Shown here piece by piece: positions 11,140 through 21,443 of a stretch of DNA of 64,000 nt. A program made the position numbers and the translations under genes. How positions within the stretch are numbered: the stretch's first letter is position 1; every line of letters starts with the position of its first letter. Source of the DNA: Rhizobium sp. Leaf371 (GTDB lineage Bacteria; Pseudomonadota; Alphaproteobacteria; Rhizobiales; Rhizobiaceae); assembly GCF_001424045.1 (NCBI RefSeq), contig NZ_LMQB01000026.1, positions 1 to 64,000 of the forward strand. The letters run 5' to 3'. The notes below the pieces were generated by a model. That model saw nothing but the letters and a program-made list of their open reading frames with translations, did not search any database and was not told the DNA's origin.

Positions 11140-13059
11140 ATGCGTTTGCCGACTTTCAGTCTCGCGTACCGTAAGGCCGGCCTAGCCCTCGGCGTCGCCG
11201 CGCTCGCGCTGTGCGGGCCCGTCTCCGTGCAGGACGCCGCCGCGTTCAAGCTGTTCGGCATCAATTTTTTCGGCAAGGACAAGGACGAGGAAGCCGCCGA
11301 GGTCATCGATCCCGTGACCTACACCGTGACCTTGAACGAGGGCACGGAGGACGACGAGCTAAAGAGTGCGCTGTCCGGCAGCTCGCGGCTGGTGCAGGAC
11401 AAGGACAAGCCCGTGTCCGGCAATCTCGGCCTCGCCATCAAGGCGCGGGACGACCGCGACCGGTTGCTGGCGGCGCTCTACGAAAAGGCCCGCTATGGCG
11501 GCACCGTGCAGGTGACGGTCGCCGGCAAGGCGCTCGAGAGCCTTCCGCCCGACCCGGTCTTTCCCGCCGGGGCGCCTATTCCGGTCGTCATAACCGTCGA
11601 TCCCGGCCCGGTTTTCACCTTCGGCAACATTCTTCTCGAAAGCGATGCAGGCGGGCGCGACCCCAAGGTCTATGCGCTTGAGCCGGGCAACCGCGCCGAC
11701 TCCACCCTGATCATCAAGGCCGGAGAGAAGATCGTCGAGGACCTGAAGACGGAAGGAAGGCCGCTCGCGACCCTGAAAACGCGCACCGCCGTCGCCGATC
11801 ACAAAACCAACACCGTCGATGTCACGATCGGCGCGGAAGGCGGCCCGGTCGCCCCGTTCGGCGCTGTCGCCATCAAGGGCGCACGCACGGTCAACGCGGA
11901 TTTCATCGCGGATTATTCGCGCCTCAACACCCGCCGGCAATATTCGCCGGAGGAAATGCGCAAGGCCTCCGAGCGTCTGCGCCAGCTCGGCGTCTTCTCC
12001 AGCATCACCATCCGCGAGGCCGAGCAGCTGGCGCCGGATGGCTCGCTGCCGCTGACGATCGAGGTTTCCGAAGGCAAGCACCGTTATTTCGGCGCAGGCG
12101 CCAAGTTTTCGTCGACTGACGGTTTCGGCGTCCAGGGATATTGGGGGCATCGCAACCTGTTCGGCGAGGCCGAATCGCTGCGCATCGAAGGCTCGATCGA
12201 CCGGCTGGGCGAGACCAAGGAGATCACCGATCTCGACTATACCGCCGGCATCCTCTTCACCAAGCCCGGCGTCTTCGATCCCTATTCGACGCTGACCGCC
12301 AGCGTGAAGGCGTCTCTGATGGATCCCGATGCGTACAAGGCGCAGGTGGTGACCGGCGCCATCGGCATCGCCTACGAGCTGTCCGAGGTCGATACCGTCT
12401 CGGTCGGTGCGGAACTCGCCTGGAACAACATCGAGGACGCGTTCGGAGAGCGGACCTATCTCACGCCGTCCATCCCGCTCGACTATGTCCGTGACGCCCG
12501 CAACGACAAGCTCAACCCGACCGAAGGCTATCGGGCGACGCTCAGCATCAAGCCGAGCTACGATATCTACGGCCAGACGTTCTTCTCGACGTTCGAAGGC
12601 TCGGCCACCGGCTATCTCGGTTTTGGCGAAGACGACAAATACGTCCTGGCCGGTCGTCTCGGCGCCGGCACCATCGCGGCCGATGGCGGTCTGAACGACA
12701 TTCCGGCAACGCGCCGCTTCTTCCTGGGCGGCGGCGGCACGGTGCGCGGCTTTTCCTATCAGGAAATCAGCCCGCGCAATGCCGACAACGACCTTCTCGG
12801 CGGCCGCTCCTACGTCAATGCCAATGTCGAAGCCCGCATCGGCGTGACGAAGACGATCAGCATCGTGCCCTTCATCGATGCCGCGACCGTGTCGGCCAAG
12901 ACGGTTCCGGACTTTTCGGGCGTCAAGATCGGCGCCGGCATCGGCGTGCGCTACCTGACGTCGGTCGGACCGATTCGCGTGGATTTTGCCGTGCCTCTGA
13001 ACCCCTATGAGGGGGGAACGCGCTACGGCATCTATGCCGGGATCGGCCAGACGTTCTAA
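11140..13059 (+). CDS. tamA: TamA-like BamA-family outer-membrane assembly protein
   Basis: Outer-membrane component of the translocation and assembly module, which works with TamB. About 639 aa: a signal peptide in the first 35-40 residues ending near VQDAAAF, POTRA-type periplasmic repeats, then a 16-strand Omp85 barrel. The barrel shows the conserved GGGGTVRGF (VRGF/Y motif of Omp85 loop 6) about 110 residues from the end and a terminal phenylalanine (GIYAGIGQTF), the BAM recognition signal. The start is uncertain: ATG at 11140 follows a weak GCGGAA, and ATG at 11128 is an alternative adding MRNR. tamB follows after about 250 bp. Confidence 0.88.
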   Translation: MRLPTFSLAYRKAGLALGVAALALCGPVSVQDAAAFKLFGINFFGKDKDEEAAEVIDPVTYTVTLNEGTEDDELKSALSGSSRLVQDKDKPVSGNLGLAIKARDDRDRLLAALYEKARYGGTVQVTVAGKALESLPPDPVFPAGAPIPVVITVDPGPVFTFGNILLESDAGGRDPKVYALEPGNRADSTLIIKAGEKIVEDLKTEGRPLATLKTRTAVADHKTNTVDVTIGAEGGPVAPFGAVAIKGARTVNADFIADYSRLNTRRQYSPEEMRKASERLRQLGVFSSITIREAEQLAPDGSLPLTIEVSEGKHRYFGAGAKFSSTDGFGVQGYWGHRNLFGEAESLRIEGSIDRLGETKEITDLDYTAGILFTKPGVFDPYSTLTASVKASLMDPDAYKAQVVTGAIGIAYELSEVDTVSVGAELAWNNIEDAFGERTYLTPSIPLDYVRDARNDKLNPTEGYRATLSIKPSYDIYGQTFFSTFEGSATGYLGFGEDDKYVLAGRLGAGTIAADGGLNDIPATRRFFLGGGGTVRGFSYQEISPRNADNDLLGGRSYVNANVEARIGVTKTISIVPFIDAATVSAKTVPDFSGVKIGAGIGVRYLTSVGPIRVDFAVPLNPYEGGTRYGIYAGIGQTF

Positions 13060-13307
13060 ACGTCGGCCAAGGGTCGAGCGGAGCCTGTCTCGGCCGTCCC
13101 CGGCGGCACGCTGCCGTTGCAATGACATGATCGCGACATAGGCGTCGGGGACATGATGACGACCGAGACAGCACCTCGGCAGGGCAAGTTCGCTCTGGCT
13201 TGAGACGATATGGCAATGGCAGAGAGATGGAGCCTTTTCCGTGAACCGACATTCACCGAAAGGCTCGAGCAGCCAGGGCGAGACGCCGACCTGGCATGGA
13301 GCAGACG

Positions 13308-16300
13308 ATGACACGGATTTTCTCGATCGCCTTGCGCGGCTTTGCCTATCTCCTCGGCCTCGTGGTCGTCCTCGCGCTGGCCTTCGTGCTGTTTGCGGGC
13401 TTCACGGCGCCGGGCGCCCGCATGGTTGGGAACCTGATCGAGAAATACGCCTCGACGCCGGACCAGATTGTCCAGATCAATGATCCGAGCGCGCTCCTTA
13501 CCGGCAGTTTCAAGGCCGGCTCCATTGCACTCTACGACAGCAAGGGCGCCTACGCCGAAATCCGCGAACTGACACTCGACTGGACGCCGACCGCGCTGTT
13601 CTCCAAGCGTTTCGACGCCGCAAGCCTCAAAGCCGGTTACATCCGCATCGACCGCCTTCCCATTCCCTCGCAGCAGACGGAGGAGGTCCGCTCCAGCTTC
13701 GCGCTGCCTCTCGACGTGAAGATCGACCGCTTCGACCTCGAGGAAGTGGTCATCGGCAAGGCGATTGCCGGCGAGGATCAGGTGTTGAACGCGGGTGGCA
13801 CGGTCAATGCCACGAATTCCAGCATCGCGGCGACGGTCGCCGTCGCCCAGCGCGACCGGCCGGATGCAAAGGCCCTCGCCGATATCGTCTACGACCCCGC
13901 CGCCAACGCGCTGAAGCTCGAAGCCAGCATCGATGAGCCGAAGGGCGGCATGCTTGCCCGCGCCCTGCGCCTGCCCGGCGAGCCCGCCGTCACCGTTCGC
14001 CTGACGGGTGATGGCCCGCTTTCGCGCTGGACCGGAACCGCGACCGCCGCCCTCGACGGCCAGGAGGTCCTGAAGCTCGACGGTGCCCACACTTTGGCGC
14101 CGGACGGGTACCGGACGGTGGCGCTCAATGGCGGCGGCACCTTCGCGGCCCTCCTGCCGGAAAGCCTGCGCCCGCTGTTCCAGGGCACGACCGCGATCGA
14201 CATCGCGGCCGCCCTGCAGGACGGCACGGCGTTTCGCATCGATCGAGGTCGCATCTCCACCGCGGCGATCGACATCAATGCGGCCGGTACCGTAAGCACG
14301 GTCGGCAAGAACGACCTCAAGGTGACGCTTGCCGGCGTCGATGGCCCCGCGCCCCTGCGCCTGCCGCTTGCCGGCGGCACCGCCGAATTTGCCGTTCGTT
14401 CGGCCGATCTGTCCCTCCTCGGCGACGCCCGCTCTGCCGTGCTCGATCTCAATGCCGCACTCGATCGCGCCGTGCTGCCGCAAGGAACCATCGAGACGGC
14501 GGCGCTCAAGGCGCATAGCGATGCGTTCAATATCGCGGACCGCAGCGGTGCCGTCACACTTTCGCTGACGACGGGTGCGACGCGGCTCGCCAATGCCGAT
14601 CTCGACCGTCTCATCCGGGGGCCTCTGACGATCGACGGTCGCCTCGACGTGCGCCCGGACGCTATTGCATTCGATCCGCTGACGATCGACACCGCAGCAA
14701 CCGACGGCACTCTCACAGGCCGCTACGACCTGACGAGCGGCACCCTTGCCACCGATCTTCGCCTGACGGCACCGGCAGACGCCCTGCCGCCGGCCGTCGC
14801 CAGCCGCACAGGTGGCCCGGTCACGCTCGATGGACGGATCGAAACGGGCGCCGATGGTGCCCTGTCGCTCTCCGGCCTGTCGCTGAAGGCGCCGACGCTC
14901 GACGCCACGGGCAATCTTGCCCTCCAGTCGGGAAGCCTGACCGGGCGGATCGACGCCACCGTTCCCGACATTGGCGCTTTTGCCGCCAATGCGAGCGGTC
15001 GCGCCACCGTCGCCGCGGACATCTCCGGCCCGTTGAGCGCGCTGGGCATCAAGGTGGAAGCCAAGACCGATCAGGCGACCCTTGCCGGAAAGTCCGTCAC
15101 CGGCCTGACGGTCGTGGCCGATACGACCTTGCGGGGCGGCCTGCCGGTCGGCAAGCTCACAGCCAATGGTGCGGTCGATGGCCAGACGGTCACGGCAACG
15201 GCAGACCTTACCTCCGAAAACGGTGCGCTGGCCATTCCGGCGCTCGAGGCGACGGTGGCGGAAAACCGGATCACCGGCGCGCTCACCTTCACGCCGGACT
15301 TTCAACCGAACGGCACCTTGAACTTCGCCCTGCCGAATGTCGGTGCGCTCGCATCGCTGGCCGGCCAGACGGCGGCCGGCGACCTCGCCGGCAAGGCGGA
15401 TATCGTCAGCCGCGACGGCAAGACCTCCGTTGCGATCGATGCCACTGGCAGCGGCCTGTCGCGCGGCGACCTCTCGATCGTCCAGCCGCGCGCACAAGTG
15501 ATGATCAGCGACCTCAAGAACCTCACCGTCGAGGGCAAGATCACGGCGGATTCGCTCGGCCAGGGCGCCAATCGCGCCACAGGCGCAACGATCACCCTGA
15601 ACAAGCTGGGCGCAGACACGAACATCGCGCTCGACGGCACCTTCGACAATGCGCCGCTTTCGCTGAAAGGCGCTGTGACCACGCAGGGTGGCGCGCCGTC
15701 CTTCACGATCCAGTCGTTGAATGCAGCCCCGCGCGGCATCCCGCTCGAACTCTCCGATCCGAAAACGCTGGCACTCGATCAGGGCGGCGTTCGCCTCGAC
15801 AATTTTGCCATCCAGCTTCCCGGCGGCACGGCGAGCGTGACCGGCCTCGTCGGCCAGACGCTCGACGTGACCGTCGCCGTGCGCGGCAACCCCGCCGTCG
15901 AATATGCCCAACCCATCGAAGGCGGCGAGGCGCGCGTCGCCATCACGACGGCCGATATCACCGCTCGCGGACCCATGACCGGCGCCATCATCGACGTGAA
16001 GGGCAAGCTCGCCTATGTCGCCGTTCCCCAGGGTCGGCTCGAGACGGTCGGCGTCGTCGCCCACAGCGACCGTTTCGACATCACGGGCCGCCAGGGGGCG
16101 ATCCGCGCAAGCATCGACGCCGGCGCGACCCGCTTCGTCAATGCCGATCTCGGCCGTCTCCTGCCGAGCCCCCTGAAGCTCGATGCAACCATCACCGTAG
16201 CGCCCGATGCGGTCGGTTTCGATCCCGTCACCATCGACAGCGCCGGTCTCGACGGTGCCGTCAACGGTCGCTTCCAGATGAGCGACAGCAGCCTGCGCGC

Positions 16301-19022
16301 AGCGCTGCGCCTCAGCGCGCCGCCGGCGGCCCTGCCCGCAGCGCTCGCGTCGCGGTTCGACACCAACCTCGCGCTCTCGGCAAACGTCACGCGGGACGCA
16401 GCCGGGGCTCTCAACGTCACCAACATCGCGGTGGAGTCGGGCACCATCACGGCCAATGGCTCTCTGTCGCTTGTCGATGGACAAGTGACGGCGGCAACGG
16501 CCGGCACGCTGCCCGATCTCGGCAAGGTCCTCGCCGACGCCAAGGGGAGTGCCCGCTTCACGCTGGACGCGACAGGCCCGGTCGAGCGTCCTCTCGTCAA
16601 GGCCGAGGTCCGCTCCAGCGGTGCGACGCTCGCCGGGAGGACACTGAGCGATCTCGTCGCCGCTGCCACCGTGACCGCCGACCCCGCAAATCCGCAGGCC
16701 GCGATCACCGCCACCGGCGCGCTCGGCGGCCAGGCGATCGACATCCGCACGCAGCTGGCAACGACGAACGGACGCATCCGCATCCCCGAACTTGCCGCCC
16801 GCATCGGCGACAACCGGCTGGACGGCAGCATCGACCTCACCGAGGCCTACGAGCCGAACGGCACCATCACCTTCAACCTGCCGGATGTCGGCCTGATCGC
16901 GGCGATGGCCGGCGAGCGGGCATCGGGCGATCTTGCGGGCTCCGCTACCATTGCCAGCACCAATGGCAAGACATCCCTCGCGCTGAAGGCCTCCGGCTCG
17001 GGCATCAAACGGGGCGATCTCGTCATCACAAAGCCGGAGGCCGACATCACCGTCGATGACCTGAAGGCTCTGGCCATCCGCGGCACGGCAAAGGTGGAAA
17101 CGATCGCGCAAGGGGCAAACCGCCTGTCCAATCTCGACCTCGCCTTCGACCAGAAGCAGGCGGGCCTCACCGATGTCCGCCTCGACGCCGTCTACGACAA
17201 CGCGCCGCTCGTCTTTCGCGGCGCGATCGAGACCGGGGCCGCACGGACGACCGTCCGGCTTGCGACGCTATCGGCCGCCCCGCGCCAGATCGCTCTCAAG
17301 CTTGTTGCGCCCTCCACTATCATCATCGAGAACGGCACGGTTCGCGTCTCCGATCTGCGCATCGGCGCGTCCGGCGGCACGCTTGCGGTCACCGGCACGG
17401 CTGGGGACACGCTCGACCTCTCCGTCCGCCTCGACCGCCTTCCCGCCCGGCTGATCAATACCGTCTCGCCGACGCTCGGCGCGGACGGGACGATCAATGG
17501 CTCGATCGTCGCCAAGGGCACGGCGTCGGCACCCAATGTCACCTATGACCTGCGCTGGGCCAATGCCACCGTCGCCCAGGCAAAATCCGCCGGCGTCGGC
17601 GCGCTGACCATCACCGCGAAGGGCGGCTTTGCCGATAATAGCGTGACCCTGGACACCGACATTCGCGGCGGCGGCGGGCTCGCCTTCAGGGGCGGCGGAC
17701 GGCTCGGGGTCACCGGAAACCGGCCGATCGACATGAAGTTCAACGGCGACCTGCCCTTCTCGCTGCTCGGCCCGATCCTCGCGCAGAACGGTTTCGTGCT
17801 GACCGGAACGGCCAAAGTCGATGCGGCGATCTCCGGCGCCGTCTCCGCCCCGATCGTCAACGGCTCGGTGACCACCTCCGGCGCACGCCTTCTCGATGCG
17901 CGCCGCAACCTCTCCATCAACGGCCTCACCGCCAATGTCGTGCTGGCGGGACAGCAGGCGCGGATCGAACGGCTGACGGGCACGCTCTCGACCGGCGGCT
18001 CGCTCGCCGTCACCGGCACGATCGGCATCGAGCCCAGCTCGGGCTTCCCGGCCGATCTCGACATCCGCCTCGCAAAGGCCACCTATGTCGATGGCAGCCT
18101 GCTGACCGCGAACCTCGATGGCACGCTGAAACTCACCGGTCCTCTGACCGGATCGCCGATCCTCAGCGGCCGCGTCGCCATTCCCAAGGCATCCATCACC
18201 ATCCCCGAAAAGCTTCCGGCCTCCCTGTCGGAGATCAACATCAAGCATCGCAATGAGCCGGCCGACGTGCGCCGCATGCAGGCGGAGGTGAAGAAGGATG
18301 CCGGCGACGGCGGCACCACCCAGAAGAGCGGCGGCATCGGCTTCGACATGACGGTTGCGGCCTCCCGCATCTTCGTGCGCGGCCGCGGCGTCGATGCGGA
18401 ACTCGGCGGCGATCTCGTCATCCGCGGAACTGCGGCGAGCCCGGCCGTGACCGGCGGGTTCCAGATGAAGCGTGGGCGGCTGGAGATCCTCGGCAAGCGG
18501 ATCGACTTTACCGAGGGGACCATCACCTTCGGCGGCAACCTCATCCCCGCGCTCGATCTCGATGCGACCTCGACGGCCGGCTCGACCACCGTCACCGTCA
18601 ACGTCGCGGGCCTTGCCAACAGCCCCAACGTCACCTTCAGCTCGTCCCCGGCCCTGCCGCAGGACGAAATCCTTGCCCAGCTGATCTTCAACCGATCGCT
18701 TTCCAAATTGTCGGCCGTGCAGATCGCGCAGCTCGCCAGCGCGGTGGCGCAGCTTGCCGGAGGACAGGGCGGGTCCCTGTTCGATGGCCTGCGCAACAAG
18801 CTCGGCGTCGACGATCTCGACGTTTCCACGGACGACGGTGGCGGCGCGGTGTTCCGGGCCGGCCGCTATATCAACGATCGCACCTATCTCGAACTGCAAC
18901 AGAGTTCGGACGAAGGCGCCAAGGCCGTCATCAATCTCGACGTCGGCCGCGGCGTGAAGCTGCGCGGCGAAGCGGGTTCGGAAGGCGGCGGCGCCGGCGT
19001 TTTCTACGAGAAGGAATATTGA
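13308..19022 (+). CDS. tamB: TamB-like translocation/assembly module protein
   Basis: Very large envelope protein (about 1,904 aa) with one N-terminal signal-anchor helix (FAYLLGLVVVLALAFVLFAG at about 10-29), a long periplasmic beta-helical body of repeating LDGxxT/ITADGxLS-type strands, and the conserved TamB/DUF490 C-terminal domain in the last 330 residues. TamB/AsmA-like proteins bridge the periplasm and are implicated in outer-membrane protein insertion and phospholipid transport. The body contains two long internal repeats (compare about 400-830 with 870-1310, both with IETxxLxAHSDxFDI-like blocks), evidence of internal duplication. ATG at 13308 follows GGAG at proper spacing; an ATG 12 bp earlier is possible. 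It ends in tyrosine, EKEY. Confidence 0.92.
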   Translation: MTRIFSIALRGFAYLLGLVVVLALAFVLFAGFTAPGARMVGNLIEKYASTPDQIVQINDPSALLTGSFKAGSIALYDSKGAYAEIRELTLDWTPTALFSKRFDAASLKAGYIRIDRLPIPSQQTEEVRSSFALPLDVKIDRFDLEEVVIGKAIAGEDQVLNAGGTVNATNSSIAATVAVAQRDRPDAKALADIVYDPAANALKLEASIDEPKGGMLARALRLPGEPAVTVRLTGDGPLSRWTGTATAALDGQEVLKLDGAHTLAPDGYRTVALNGGGTFAALLPESLRPLFQGTTAIDIAAALQDGTAFRIDRGRISTAAIDINAAGTVSTVGKNDLKVTLAGVDGPAPLRLPLAGGTAEFAVRSADLSLLGDARSAVLDLNAALDRAVLPQGTIETAALKAHSDAFNIADRSGAVTLSLTTGATRLANADLDRLIRGPLTIDGRLDVRPDAIAFDPLTIDTAATDGTLTGRYDLTSGTLATDLRLTAPADALPPAVASRTGGPVTLDGRIETGADGALSLSGLSLKAPTLDATGNLALQSGSLTGRIDATVPDIGAFAANASGRATVAADISGPLSALGIKVEAKTDQATLAGKSVTGLTVVADTTLRGGLPVGKLTANGAVDGQTVTATADLTSENGALAIPALEATVAENRITGALTFTPDFQPNGTLNFALPNVGALASLAGQTAAGDLAGKADIVSRDGKTSVAIDATGSGLSRGDLSIVQPRAQVMISDLKNLTVEGKITADSLGQGANRATGATITLNKLGADTNIALDGTFDNAPLSLKGAVTTQGGAPSFTIQSLNAAPRGIPLELSDPKTLALDQGGVRLDNFAIQLPGGTASVTGLVGQTLDVTVAVRGNPAVEYAQPIEGGEARVAITTADITARGPMTGAIIDVKGKLAYVAVPQGRLETVGVVAHSDRFDITGRQGAIRASIDAGATRFVNADLGRLLPSPLKLDATITVAPDAVGFDPVTIDSAGLDGAVNGRFQMSDSSLRAALRLSAPPAALPAALASRFDTNLALSANVTRDAAGALNVTNIAVESGTITANGSLSLVDGQVTAATAGTLPDLGKVLADAKGSARFTLDATGPVERPLVKAEVRSSGATLAGRTLSDLVAAATVTADPANPQAAITATGALGGQAIDIRTQLATTNGRIRIPELAARIGDNRLDGSIDLTEAYEPNGTITFNLPDVGLIAAMAGERASGDLAGSATIASTNGKTSLALKASGSGIKRGDLVITKPEADITVDDLKALAIRGTAKVETIAQGANRLSNLDLAFDQKQAGLTDVRLDAVYDNAPLVFRGAIETGAARTTVRLATLSAAPRQIALKLVAPSTIIIENGTVRVSDLRIGASGGTLAVTGTAGDTLDLSVRLDRLPARLINTVSPTLGADGTINGSIVAKGTASAPNVTYDLRWANATVAQAKSAGVGALTITAKGGFADNSVTLDTDIRGGGGLAFRGGGRLGVTGNRPIDMKFNGDLPFSLLGPILAQNGFVLTGTAKVDAAISGAVSAPIVNGSVTTSGARLLDARRNLSINGLTANVVLAGQQARIERLTGTLSTGGSLAVTGTIGIEPSSGFPADLDIRLAKATYVDGSLLTANLDGTLKLTGPLTGSPILSGRVAIPKASITIPEKLPASLSEINIKHRNEPADVRRMQAEVKKDAGDGGTTQKSGGIGFDMTVAASRIFVRGRGVDAELGGDLVIRGTAASPAVTGGFQMKRGRLEILGKRIDFTEGTITFGGNLIPALDLDATSTAGSTTVTVNVAGLANSPNVTFSSSPALPQDEILAQLIFNRSLSKLSAVQIAQLASAVAQLAGGQGGSLFDGLRNKLGVDDLDVSTDDGGGAVFRAGRYINDRTYLELQQSSDEGAKAVINLDVGRGVKLRGEAGSEGGGAGVFYEKEY

Positions 19023-19210
19023 CGCGCCGGAACGATCGGTCCAGCGGCGGGGCACGCGTAGGCGCTGATGGATCTGCGATGCGCAATCTGCCGAGAGGGC
19101 GCTTGCAATTTGCGCGAACGGCAACGCAAATTTACCAATCTTGTCTCTTTCTGCGGTGGCGCTGACGGTGCAAAGTCCGCCGCGACACGTTTGGCTGAGG
19201 GAAGACGCAT

Positions 19211-20134
19211 ATGGTATCGATCGGGTTGATTGGCGTACCGCTGGAAGAGGGCTCCGGGCGCCGGGGCTGCAGCATGGGCCCGACGGCGCTCCGGATTGCG
19301 GGCATCGACCAGGTCATGGCCGATCTCGGCTTCGATGTCGCAGACCACGGAGATCTTCGCCCGACACCCGTCGAAGGCCTCGGGCGGCATCCGGGCGCCA
19401 AACATCTCTCCGTCGTCGCCGGCTATGTCAGGGCGCTGGAGGAAGCGACCTATGACACAGCGTCGAAAGGCGCCGTGCCGGTCATCCTCGGCGGCGACCA
19501 TGCGCTCTCCATGGGCAGCGTCTCGGGCATGGCCCGCCACGCCGCCGAGGCCAAACGGCCGCTCTTCGTTCTGTGGCTTGATGCCCATGCCGACTTCAAC
19601 ACGCCGGAGACATCGCCGTCGGGCAACATGCACGGCATGCCCGTCGCCTTTTTCTGCGGCCAGGCCGAATTCGCAGACATCCTGCCGTCCGGACGTTCCC
19701 TCGTTGATCCGAAGCGCGTCTATCAGGTCGGCATCCGCTCGGTCGATGAAACCGAACGCCAGGAGATCAACCGGCACGGCGTCAATGTCTACGACATGCG
19801 CGCGCTCGACGAGATGGGTGTCGCCGCCATCGTCAAGGAGATCCTGACGGCCGTGGAGCGGGAGAACGGACTGCTGCATGTCAGCCTCGACGTCGATTTC
19901 CTCGAGCCCGACATCGCCCCCGGCGTCGGCACCACCGTTCCCGGCGGCGCCACTTTCCGGGAAGCGCATCTGGTCATGGAAATGCTCTGCGACAGCGGTC
20001 GCGTGTCCTCGCTCGACCTCGTGGAACTCAATCCCTTCCTGGACGATCGCGGCAAGAGCGCCCGCGTCATGGTGGAGCTTGCCGCCAGCCTGTTCGGCCG
20101 CCGCATCCTCGACCGCCCGACCCGCAGCGGTTGA
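19211..20134 (+). CDS. rocF: Arginase
   Basis: Ureohydrolase (307 aa) that hydrolyses arginine to ornithine and urea with a binuclear manganese site. The metal ligands are visible in [16 protein letters not shown] and [10 protein letters not shown], and the arginase signature [11 protein letters not shown] and [11 protein letters not shown] loop are intact. The N-terminal [21 protein letters not shown] block is typical of the arginase rather than agmatinase branch. A GAGGGAAGA ribosome site precedes the ATG. It stands alone between tamB and an orphan cheW gene; no ornithine cyclodeaminase or ArgR-type gene is next to it. Confidence 0.93.
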   Translation: MVSIGLIGVPLEEGSGRRGCSMGPTALRIAGIDQVMADLGFDVADHGDLRPTPVEGLGRHPGAKHLSVVAGYVRALEEATYDTASKGAVPVILGGDHALSMGSVSGMARHAAEAKRPLFVLWLDAHADFNTPETSPSGNMHGMPVAFFCGQAEFADILPSGRSLVDPKRVYQVGIRSVDETERQEINRHGVNVYDMRALDEMGVAAIVKEILTAVERENGLLHVSLDVDFLEPDIAPGVGTTVPGGATFREAHLVMEMLCDSGRVSSLDLVELNPFLDDRGKSARVMVELAASLFGRRILDRPTRSG

Positions 20135-20231
20135 ACAGGCATTCGCGAGGGATGAAAAGCTCTTTTAACCATTGGTGAGATATCCTGCAGTCTGAAAATC
20201 CGTTGTGGTTTTGAATCCGGGGACAACAGAC

Positions 20232-20711
20232 ATGAGCAATGCATTGACAATGGCCGGCTTTGGCGGCGAAACGCTGGAAATCATCGCATTCCGGCTTCAC
20301 GATCAGGAATTCTGCGTCAAGACCACGACGATTCGCGAAATCCGTGGCTGGGCTCCCTCGACGCCGATCCCGCATTCCCCGCCGGAGGTCATCGGCGTGA
20401 TGAACCTGCGCGGCACCGTCATTCCGATCATCGATCTCGCGCACAAGCTCGGCATGAAATCGACCGTCGCCAACGAGCGCAGCGCCATCGTGGTGGCCGA
20501 AGTGCACTCGATGGTCGTCGGCCTCGTGGTCGATCGCGTCTCCGACATCCTGACCGTCCAGGGCAGCCAGGTCCAGCCGGTTCCCGAGGTCACGACCTCC
20601 TTCGACAAGGCCTATGCGGAAGGCATTATCGCCAACGAGAACGGCATGATCTGCTTCCTCAATCTCGCGCGCATGTTCAAGGAACGCGACGTCGAGGAAA
20701 TGGCCGCCTGA
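20232..20711 (+). CDS. cheW: CheW-like chemotaxis coupling protein
   Basis: 159-aa single CheW domain, a cytoplasmic scaffold that links chemoreceptors to the CheA kinase. Recognisable blocks: the N-terminal [18 protein letters not shown] strand pair, the [20 protein letters not shown] core and the [20 protein letters not shown] segment. It is outside any che cluster, with no receptor, CheA or CheY gene in the window, so it is either an auxiliary CheW or serves another CheA-like system. The ATG after GGGGACAACAGAC is preferred to an in-frame GTG 27 bp earlier. Confidence 0.9.
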   Translation: MSNALTMAGFGGETLEIIAFRLHDQEFCVKTTTIREIRGWAPSTPIPHSPPEVIGVMNLRGTVIPIIDLAHKLGMKSTVANERSAIVVAEVHSMVVGLVVDRVSDILTVQGSQVQPVPEVTTSFDKAYAEGIIANENGMICFLNLARMFKERDVEEMAA

Positions 20712-20771
20712 CAGCTGTCGGACAGCTATTTTACATCTTGCTGTTACATGCCCATGAGAAGACCGGACGGC

Positions 20772-20793
20772 GGCGCGGGACCATCCCCGCGCC
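20772..20793. other. GC-rich inverted repeat between cheW and the phosphatase gene
   Basis: Perfect 8-bp arms GGCGCGGG (20772-20779) and CCCGCGCC (20786-20793) around a 6-nt loop, 25 bp before the phosphatase ATG. There is no T tract. It may terminate cheW transcripts or shape the leader of the next gene. Confidence 0.4.
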
Positions 20794-20817
20794 ACCGCGA
20801 TCCGGAGATGTTGGAGC

Positions 20818-21408
20818 ATGTGGAGACACAAGAAGCCGTCACTGGCAGTCCTGTTGTTTATGGCCTTCCTACCGGCCACATTGATGACCGGCATCCATTT
20901 CAGCCGGATCATTCTCACCGATAATTTTCATGAGGTCGTGCCGGGGCAGCTCTATCGCTCGGCCCAGCCCTCGGGCGCCGATCTCTCGGACTACAAATCC
21001 CGCTACGGCATCCGCACCGTCGTCAACCTCCGGGGCGAAGGCAGATCTGCCTGGTATCGCGAGGAAGCCGAAACGACCGCGCGCGAGGGCCTGGTGTTGA
21101 TCAACTTCCGGATGTCGGCCTACCGGGCCCTCACGCTGGAAGAGAGCCGCGCACTGGTCGCGATCCTGCGGGATGCGCCGAAACCCATTCTCATCCACTG
21201 CAAGTCGGGCGCCGATCGCACGGGTCTGGCAAGCGTCATCTACGAGAGCCAGATCGCCGGCAAAGACGAGAAGACGGCAGAACGCCAGCTCTCCATCGCC
21301 TTCGGCCACTTTGCCGTTCCCTTCCTGTCTTCGGCCTACGCCATGGACGAAAGCTGGAAAGACTTCGAGGCAACGCTCGATGGGTTGGACCAGCAGCCGA
21401 AGACATAG
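20818..21408 (+). CDS. Membrane-anchored dual-specificity phosphatase-like protein
   Basis: 196 aa with an N-terminal hydrophobic segment (about 8-24) that acts as an anchor or signal, then a cysteine phosphatase domain. The P-loop HCKSGADRTG at 127-136 supplies nucleophile C128 and R134, and the upstream FHEVVPGQLYRSAQPSG and VVNLRGE blocks are typical of the small Siw14/DSP-type phosphatases. The orientation after the anchor suggests a periplasmic catalytic domain, which is inference. Substrate is unknown; protein tyrosine, inositol pyrophosphate and lipid phosphate are all possible in the family. It converges with the acvB gene 35 bp away. Confidence 0.82.
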   Translation: MWRHKKPSLAVLLFMAFLPATLMTGIHFSRIILTDNFHEVVPGQLYRSAQPSGADLSDYKSRYGIRTVVNLRGEGRSAWYREEAETTAREGLVLINFRMSAYRALTLEESRALVAILRDAPKPILIHCKSGADRTGLASVIYESQIAGKDEKTAERQLSIAFGHFAVPFLSSAYAMDESWKDFEATLDGLDQQPKT

Positions 21409-21443
21409 AGTGTTCTTACGATCCGAAGAACAGCGAAGACGCG

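Noticed and set aside
13056-17111. A 1,351-codon open frame on the minus strand
   Set aside because: It is the antisense shadow of tamB and tamA in very GC-rich DNA; the translation is low-complexity Arg/Gly/Asp and has no domain, while the plus-strand frame is a clear TamB.
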